From NCBI GenBank assembly GCA_039619475.1, contig CM077115.1, forward strand, positions 558,960,374-559,024,373: DNA of 64,000 nt, read 5' to 3'. Position 1 is the first letter of the stretch, and each line of letters starts with the position of its first letter. Shown piece after piece: positions 57,101 through 64,000 of the stretch. This DNA is from Icerya purchasi (Eukaryota; Arthropoda; Insecta; Hemiptera; Monophlebidae). The translations under genes and the position numbers were made by a program. Under the pieces are notes generated by a model, which ran no database searches, was not told the DNA's origin, and saw nothing but the letters and a program-made list of their open reading frames with translations.

Positions 57101-57108
<8 letters not shown>
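56081..57108. repeat. 1-kb inverted repeat with perfect 209-bp inner arms
   Basis: The inner arms 56285-56493 and 56610-56818 are exact reverse complements over 209 bp. The outer arms (56081-56284 and about 56870-57108) are also inverted copies but diverged: ggctctgccctttgaccctt on the left against the complement of aggggtcaaggggcagagct on the right, and both share accgacat and aatcctatcc. The right outer arm has about 50 extra bases. The loop (56494-56609) contains ca and ta repeats. No ORF. It could be a foldback transposon or a hairpin-RNA source. Confidence 0.92.
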
Positions 57109-57142
<34 letters not shown>

Positions 57143-60100
57143 CATTGGTAACTCCTTTTTTTTATACACCCGAACTATCGAAGTTTTATAAAAAATATAA
57201 CACAGGGATAAGAAAAAAAAATCAATTTCTTGAAAAATTACAAAACAAAGGTTAAATATTTCACGTATCTAAATACACTTTTTAAAATATTTCAGGTTTT
57301 CTGGTCTTTTTTTTTTCGAATTTTACGTATATGTAAAGTCATCAGCGCCAATAAACTTGTTGATTTCTTTTTTTTTTTTTTTTAGATTAACGAACTTACA
57401 GAAACTGGTTTACTTCTCGCGCAATAGAGGCATTCAAATGATTTGTTTACAACACAGCTACCCGTACATGATAACGGGGCTATATTGTTATTAAAGAAAA
57501 ATTCTATGAAAGCGATTATTTCAGTCAAACGAAAATTAACGCATTTTGGGTCATTCATTTAGTATATTCCTGATATACTCTACCCGTCACTGCTAATTTT
57601 GGTCTCTGATTTCTTAATCGTTTTTATATTTTCCAGATTTCGGAAAGCATCACTCACCCGAGAGCACAAACATATATGCCGACAGTGACAAATTGAGTTT
57701 TTACTATGACTTACAGTTGCAACAAACCCGAATGTTTCCACCTTTTAGTGATTGATGTACTTTAATCGACTCGGTAAATTAGTACTAAGTCATCGTTTAT
57801 TACGAACGAAGTATTTCCCATTCAGATGGCTATGGTATACGCTTGACACTCGTATTTTCCGTTCTGTGATCAACGTATAAATTCATCGGATAAAATACGG
57901 TGTACAACTTAATCTTAGCGATAGGTGTCTTCTGTCGGTGTTCAAGGTATTTCCGGATGGCACGCTTATCATTTCCAATTATTTGACGATACTATTCCGG
58001 AATCGTCAATTCGTTAGCACGGTTTTCTGTTTATGCTTAAGTTCAGTATTGTTCCAGTAGATACCAACAGAAGCGTCTTTTCTAAGGTAAGTCGATGATA
58101 GTTAATCGATTCGAACGTGTGTGAACGAATTTGACCCGAAATTGTGATAACTAAATGTCGCAAATTCTAACTGTGTTGGCTCTGATAAACATGGAAAAGT
58201 CGTAGATTTGCTTCAAATTTCAAAATCAGAATAGAGCTTCCCTAATGTTTTTTAATAGATGATTAAAGTGTATCGTATGTAACCCCAGTTTCTGGAAAAT
58301 ATCGGGTTCAACTTCCGCAGGGCATGCTTCGGTTTCAGCCGTTCGACCGTTTTTTTTTTGTTTTTTTTTTTTTTTTTATCCAATACACGCAATGCGTAGA
58401 ACAATCTCACTCCATAAAATGCTATTATAAAAGTTTCGAATGTATTCTAGAAGCTACCCTTTTTAACCCCGCATCAATTATTAGCGTTTGTAGTATAACA
58501 TGGAAAAAATGTCAAGTGCAAAACCTCATCTAAATAATGAATGATTTTTATTTCGACCGTTCGGTGTAAGTTTTTCAATTTGGAATTTCAAAAAGAAGAA
58601 AAAAAGAAATAACGCCTTCGGTATTAATATAATCTGCGGTTTTTAAAATTTCAGTTCAGTGCCCCAAACAGTCTTCCGAGTTGTTTAGAATTATACGTCT
58701 AGCAAGTTTATATTTTTACCGTACCTCTGAGGGATACAATAAAATAATGAAATAATTATGAACAAGAATTATTATCATTTAAAACTGATGTAAAAATGAC
58801 GGGAAATCCGGAAAATTTTTCAAATACATCCCCCCTTCCCTTGTATAAGTAGCGCAGCAATTTTCGAATATTAACGTACGACGGGGGGAGAGGTTGACAC
58901 ATAATGTAGAACTGATTTTATCGCAGATCCGTTTTTGAAACATTAAGCGAACGGAAGCATAATCGTTGATCGTTTATTCGCCGCCAGATAGTTTTTATGG
59001 GCTGAATTATTTAAAATAAGAAAAAATTATATACTTATGCCTAATTATCATTTTTCTTCTTTTTCTTATTACTCATTTTGGTAATATATTATAAAAGCTG
59101 AAAAGTGAAAAGCAATCCATTAAAATGTTCTAAATTTTATTACTGAAAAATTTAGAAACACCGAATTCGAACTTTTACCTTTTTTTTTTTTAAGTATCAA
59201 ATTTTTTTATCGAACCGTAATTTGTTTGAAAAACAAAAATAACCTATAACCCCATATCTGGTTTAACTTAGCTTTCAACTGTGACAGAATTTTTAAAATG
59301 GTCCGGTTTCTGTGTGGATCCCAAAAAAACAAACAGACAAAATCTTTCTCTTCATATATACTTATTACATTATGCAATATCATCATACGAAATTACATAT
59401 TGTACAAACACTGTTAATGTAATTTTTAATATTATCATGATAAATTTCGTGTTAAGAAATTCTTTGAAAATTAATCTCAAATTAAATTATAAAAAAAAAG
59501 CTGATTTCCCGGTTTAATTTTAGGCGTAAAATAACTTTTTCAATCTCTACAAAGAAAATTCCTGACGGCGGCGCTTGTGAAAATTATTGTATAACGTAAA
59601 ATTTTTATCTGTTCACGTAAAGATTTTTTTCCCGTAGCCATTAAAAAGATTCAAAATCAACAATTTTTGATGAACCGATAACAATTTAACTGAGTAAGTG
59701 AGTAAAAATAATAATTTGTAATTTATCAAAAAGGGAACAGAATAGAACATAATTATTATATCGGCTGTGGTAATTTATTTCGGATTCGGGTGGTTTTTTC
59801 GTTGTGTTTGGATCACGTTGAGGCAGCTTTTTGAATTATTTTTTCTTTCGTTTTTCCCTTGTACCGGTTATTAATCAAGTTCACACGAATTTACGGAAAA
59901 AACTGAGAAGAAAAGGAACCGACGGAACAACAATAAGAAAAAAGTTGAAACAACTAAAAGTTGTAAAAGAAAAGAAAAATATCGAATACTTTCAGACAAA
60001 AGTGTAATAAGTGGTGTGTTACAAATTGCTTACGAGTAAGAGAAGCAGGTGTATAAAGGTAGCCAGAAATTTTTTTTTTTTTTTTTTACCCCCCCTTGGG

Positions 60101-60830
60101 TTTAGCCAGAAATGATCATAGTAAGTCCACAGCATTATAATGGCAGGCATCGTGATACTATGGGTGGCTAGAAAAATATCGTGCAAAACCTGCCAGGTCA
60201 GGTTAAGTGTAAAAATTTTCGGGGAACCTGCTCTAAACTGTTTGTCGAGAACGGTTTCTTCTGGACAAATTGTAACCGCAAAATTTATTATCGTCATGAC
60301 GGTTTGGCAGTTCGCGTTTCCTCGATAGCGTTAATTCGACACCTAGTCGACTGTCCCGTCATGAAGGTGGTTCGTCGCTGGAAGGTTACGTCGGGACGCA
60401 GCATATAGCGGGAACCTTTGCTCGGTCGTCATCTCCTTCTTGCTCGAAGACGGTAATCGTTCATCAGCCGAGTCGTCAGTCGTTTGATCTTCTTCATCTT
60501 GGCTGGTCATCGATTACGGCTCCCAACACGGCCGCGTACCAGGCGAGCAGAGCAAAATAATCTTGACCCAGTTCTGAGTAGCCGGTGTCTGCACTTCATA
60601 CGCTTTTATAAACAAGTAAATAAGTAAACAAGCAATCGTCCGACGAGTTTCACGTTACCAAATTCGATCGAATTTCCGAGAATTAAATCGATTTTGTCAT
60701 TTATGTATTTTCACTTTAAAATAAAAACCAAAATAAAGAGAAAAATCGATTACCGTTTTTGCGCTTTTATTACGCAATCGAGCCGGTGTATTATCGCTGA
60801 TTGGTAAAAATTAGTAATTAATTGTTTTCA
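57109..60830. other. unannotated stretch
   Basis: No gene family recognised. A (ta)n tract continues to 57136, and T-runs lie at 57367-57383, 58348-58377 and 60069-60087. The zone 60200-60600 is richer in G and C than its surroundings and could be non-coding exon or promoter sequence, but nothing specific is recognised. Confidence 0.4.
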
Positions 60831-61005
60831 TTTTCAGTCGAACGAGTGTGTTTTCTTGTATTTTCGATATAATTTTTTTTTTTTTTTTTTTTTTTTCGAT
60901 TTTACCATATATAGTCGATTCGTTAAAATCGGTCAAAACGGAGGGCTATAACTACTCGGATATTCCATCGGTTCCGGACAGAAGCGGACAAAACATGTCG
61001 TAAGT
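60831..61005 (+). promoter_or_regulatory. possible gene start: Inr-like TCAGT and ATG beside a splice donor
   Basis: At 60835 tcagtcg resembles the arthropod initiator (TCAGT). About 155 bases on, aaaacATGTC (ATG at 60995) has an insect-like start context and is followed immediately by gtaagt (61000-61005), a consensus 5' splice site. That could be a first exon whose coding part is ATG plus two bases. A T-run of about 29 bases lies inside the putative 5' UTR. No downstream exon could be identified, so the call is speculative. Confidence 0.22.
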
Positions 61006-63099
61006 ACACTTTTTTCTTCTAATAAAGTTCTCGATTATTACTATTATTATTTAAAATTATTTAATTATCGATCGGGCCCACCCCTTTCATTTTTTCCACG
61101 TTTCTGTCGCGATTTTCAATTAATAATACCACAAATATAACAGAGTTTATAAAAATTTAACAAATAGAAATCGAACTTAATCGAAAAGTGAAAAAATATT
61201 CGATTCGTTTCCGTTGGTTTTACATGTCATGTGTTCCACGGTAATAGTGTACAGATTTTTTATCGCAACCGGTGCTTTTTCATTGAATTAATAATTTTTT
61301 CTCTTGAAGTTCGGAAGAAGTAGCTAATCGAAGTTTTATTAGTAAGCGATATATAGTCTGCGTTAGTGTTTAATTTTCCCTCGGAGGAAGTCTTAATTAA
61401 ATTAATGAGGTTGAAAATAAGCCACATTTTAGGCATTTTATGTTTTCTAACGTAACCACTATGCGAAATGTGTAACATTTCGACATTTCCGTATCCTCCT
61501 CAGTAATAATAAACACGCTAAGCAGAATAAAGAAACATTTTAATTAGTCCGATTTTGAGGGTAATTTTGAAGGAAAACAGCACGAAATTTACAAAAAGAA
61601 ATTCAGCTTATAAAATTTGGCCCACGTTTCATTAATGTGTAAAGGACATCTTTAGCTCCCGCGTAATTATACTTTTTATACTGAACCTATTTGCGCGGAA
61701 AAAAAGTTTAAGGGTATTAAAGAACTAATTTCATTAATTACAAAAAAAAAAAAGCAACGTAGGGGGTACTTCTGTCTGACATTTATTTTTGTTACATTTA
61801 CACGGGATTTTTAATGAAATTCGCGATATTGTTAACTTTTAGGAAATTTTCTATCTGAAATTCAACCGGAGATGATATTTCTATTATTTTACGGTTCTCT
61901 CGGCTGGTACTATCAATTTAATCAATTTTGTCGACTTCGGTAAAACTCAAACATGATGTTTAAACTAAATCCGCGGGGTACGCTTCTTGAATTAGACGAA
62001 ATCCGAATCAAGCTCTTACTGACATATAGAGTTTATTTTGAGCAGAATTTATTTTAAAACCCCAAAAAAAATTACATTTATAAAGTTGAGTGAAATTTTT
62101 AGGCAAACTTTCACTTTGCGACTATTATGGAAAAACGCAGACTTTAACATAGAGGCGTAAATGGGCGGATCTACAAAACTTTTGGAATCTTTTACAGCCT
62201 TTTTACTTCTCGGGGGTATGATTTGAAGTTTCTAACAATAAAACAATCTCAACTAAAGTAGTTTACAATTCGGTTCGTAAACTATTGTAATACTTTTTAT
62301 TAAAAAACTTTTTTGAAAATAAATTGCCTTGATGCAGCTTTTATTTGACAAAAAAAAAAAAAAAAGTAAACACAAATGAGGCAAGTTATTTTATCATAAA
62401 CGAGACTAATAATGCTAAAATGTTTATTATATTTTTTTACGAAAATTATTTATAACATATGTAACTAAAATTGTAGTAAATTATTATTTCTCGCTCTACC
62501 AGTAAAAGAAATGTTTGCTTTTTTCGTGATTACATTTATTTTGATACGATAGTTTTTTGCTTTTTCTTTTTTTGTTAATTCTTGTTCGCTGTCTTAGTAA
62601 CGCTAGCTGACACATCGGAAAGAATTTGTTTTGAGAGGAAATAATTGCGTACAAGCATATTTTCATCGTAGACTAAAATTTACCGAGGTACTCTTTCTTA
62701 GTGTGAATGAATATAAACATTTAGCGTTTTGAAAGTTTAATAATTAATAAAGAGCTGCAGGGTGCAATCTAAATTAAGTAAGGAGACTCTTTAGGAGTTG
62801 GTGAGCGAAACAACCATCCGCTAAAGCCTCCTGGTTTTTTTACGGAATGATGAATTCGATTGAAATTTACTCTTCTGTAAGTATTACAAAATAGTATTCT
62901 CACGATGAAGAATCAATTTATATTTTTATATTTCTTTATATGTATATTGGAATTTTCTTACCAAATTTTGTTTTTAAGGAATCTTTAATTTTTTGCAAAA
63001 TTCGATAAAGTGAATAAAATTTAAAACAAAAGGAGAATTTCTATTTTTGTTATAGCGGATGTGTCAAAATACAAAGTGTAAAATTATACAAAAATAATT
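61006..63099. other. unannotated stretch
   Basis: No gene or exon recognised. The small minus frame 61260-61478 has no known motif. A-runs at 61741-61753 and 62350-62365. Confidence 0.4.
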
Positions 63100-64000
63100 T
63101 TTTTTTTTTTTATGGGTACGCTAACGAAGACAAACAGCAGCCCTATCAACCAAGGAATCTAAGTAAAAGCTCAAAAGAAGCATAACGTATTACATTTTAA
63201 TCTAATGCGGGATTGAATGAATGAAAGAAGCTAGAATAGGAACAACTGACAAAGACGGAAACGAGAAAACATAAGAGTCATTGTATCGAGTAGGAAGACC
63301 AAGATCCAAAAGCTGAGAATAGAAGAGAGAACGTTCTGAAAAAAGTGAAGAACATTCGAAGAAGACATGATTGACATCACAGAGAAAAAAGGTATCTTCT
63401 AGGTGAAGAGGACACCGCAGGGAGAAGAGACGAGGAAAAAACGAAAAAGTGACGAAGAGATAAAGCTATGACCGAAACGAAGACGACATATGCCAGTGAT
63501 CAGGGGATGAGAAAGAGAAGGAAACTTGTTAAATCAACTGGTGAGATAAGGTAGAGGATGGATGAAAAGATAAAATCGGATTGGAGAAAAGGGAAAACTA
63601 AATATCATTCCATAATGTAATATGGAACTGTGTCTGGACATATGATTAATATTGCGAGCAGGAAATTTATGAAGAGTATGTTCATTGAAAGCCCTTAAGC
63701 GAGCCAAAGAATCAGCCACCTCATTACCCTCAATTCCAGTATGACTAGGAAATCGCAATAGATCTGTTTCGATAGAACGGAACAGGAATAATTTCTTGAA
63801 TTAGATTGCGAATAAGTAGAATCAAAGGTTGTTCAAAAGAGGGCAACGGTAAGAGGGAGAAGAAATCGTCTGCAAAACACTTTCAGAGTCAGCTATTAAA
63901 AGAAATTTATACGACAAGGTAGAACAGGAAGAGATAAAAAGAATTTGCATGAAGTATGGCAGCAGATTCAGCAGTAAATATAGAACAGCAGGAAGGAAGT
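63100..64000 (-). mobile_element. RNase H-type LINE, 3' part (runs off the window)
   Basis: The poly-A tail (T-run 63099-63110 on plus) is followed on the minus strand by a 3' UTR whose last 168 bases are repeated at 51.09 kb. Then come the C-terminal knuckle and RNase H. The element continues beyond 64000, so RT and endonuclease would be in the neighbouring sequence. Confidence 0.88.
63281..64000 (-). pseudogene. RNase H and C-terminal domain of the LINE (partial)
   Basis: From 64000 down: IFTAESAAILHAN (catalytic Glu block), then in another frame KFLLIADSESVLQTI (catalytic Asp, LIADSESVL). The frame 63758-63534 follows with RFPSHTGIEGNEVADSLARL, the HxGIxGNExAD signature with the last catalytic residues. 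Further on (about 63400-63300) CDVNHVFFECSSLFSER matches the H-x4-C end of the terminal knuckle. The catalytic residues of RNase H look retained, but at least three frame changes exist. Clade cannot be set without the RT. Confidence 0.82.

Overview
This window looks like AT-rich nuclear DNA from an arthropod, most likely an insect. The evidence is the density and mix of degraded non-LTR retrotransposons (RTE-, Jockey-, CR1-like and RNase H-bearing I-group-like elements), a Ty3/gypsy-type LTR element, a Helitron-type helicase remnant, three tRNA-derived SINEs, many long poly-A/T tracts and abundant microsatellites. I found no intact gene, no rRNA, no functional tRNA, no CRISPR array and no prokaryotic operon. 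No host protein could be recognised with confidence; two small unrecognised ORFs and one possible first exon are the only host-gene candidates.

Layout. 0-9 kb: an RNase H-type LINE remnant (1.1-1.7 kb, minus), a LINE 3' end with a long poly-A tail (4.6 kb, minus), a decayed RTE-like LINE with endonuclease and reverse transcriptase (RT) pieces (5.8-8.0 kb, minus) and another LINE C-terminus (8.6-9.0 kb, minus). 9-19 kb: mostly unannotatable DNA, a 37-bp tandem repeat, a tRNA-derived SINE (13.4-13.75 kb) and a copy of a palindromic repeat family (13.9-14.4 kb). 19.0-23.7 kb: a decayed Ty3/gypsy polyprotein on the minus strand, in the order gag, SGNH/GDSL-hydrolase-like domain, protease, RT, RNase H, integrase. 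26.1-26.7 kb: an RTE C-terminus with a 12-bp tandem expansion (plus). 28.4-31.3 kb: a 5'-truncated RNase H LINE (minus), the best-preserved element here. 35.3 kb: a SINE (plus). 39.9-41.5 kb: a Jockey-like LINE (plus). 45.6-47.3 kb: a CR1/Jockey-like LINE (minus) with a 24-bp tandem array near its 3' end. 47.76-49.07 kb: a palindromic foldback element. 49.5-51.25 kb: LINE scraps. 53.6-54.1 kb: an RNase H LINE C-terminus (plus). 54.4-55.6 kb: a Helitron/PIF1 helicase remnant (minus). 55.8-56.06 kb: a SINE (minus). 56.08-57.11 kb: a 1-kb inverted repeat with perfect 209-bp inner arms. 63.1-64.0 kb: the 3' part of an RNase H LINE that runs off the window end; its last 168 bp are repeated without a mismatch at 51.09 kb.

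Nothing forms a working pathway. The genes present are those of selfish elements, nearly all broken by frameshifts, stops and deletions. The most unusual observation is that the gypsy-type element carries all the expected blocks of an SGNH (GDSL-type) hydrolase between its capsid-like gag and its DTG aspartic protease, where a CCHC nucleocapsid would normally lie. I know this esterase fold from ORF1 of CR1/L2 LINEs, but not as a standard part of Ty3/gypsy polyproteins.
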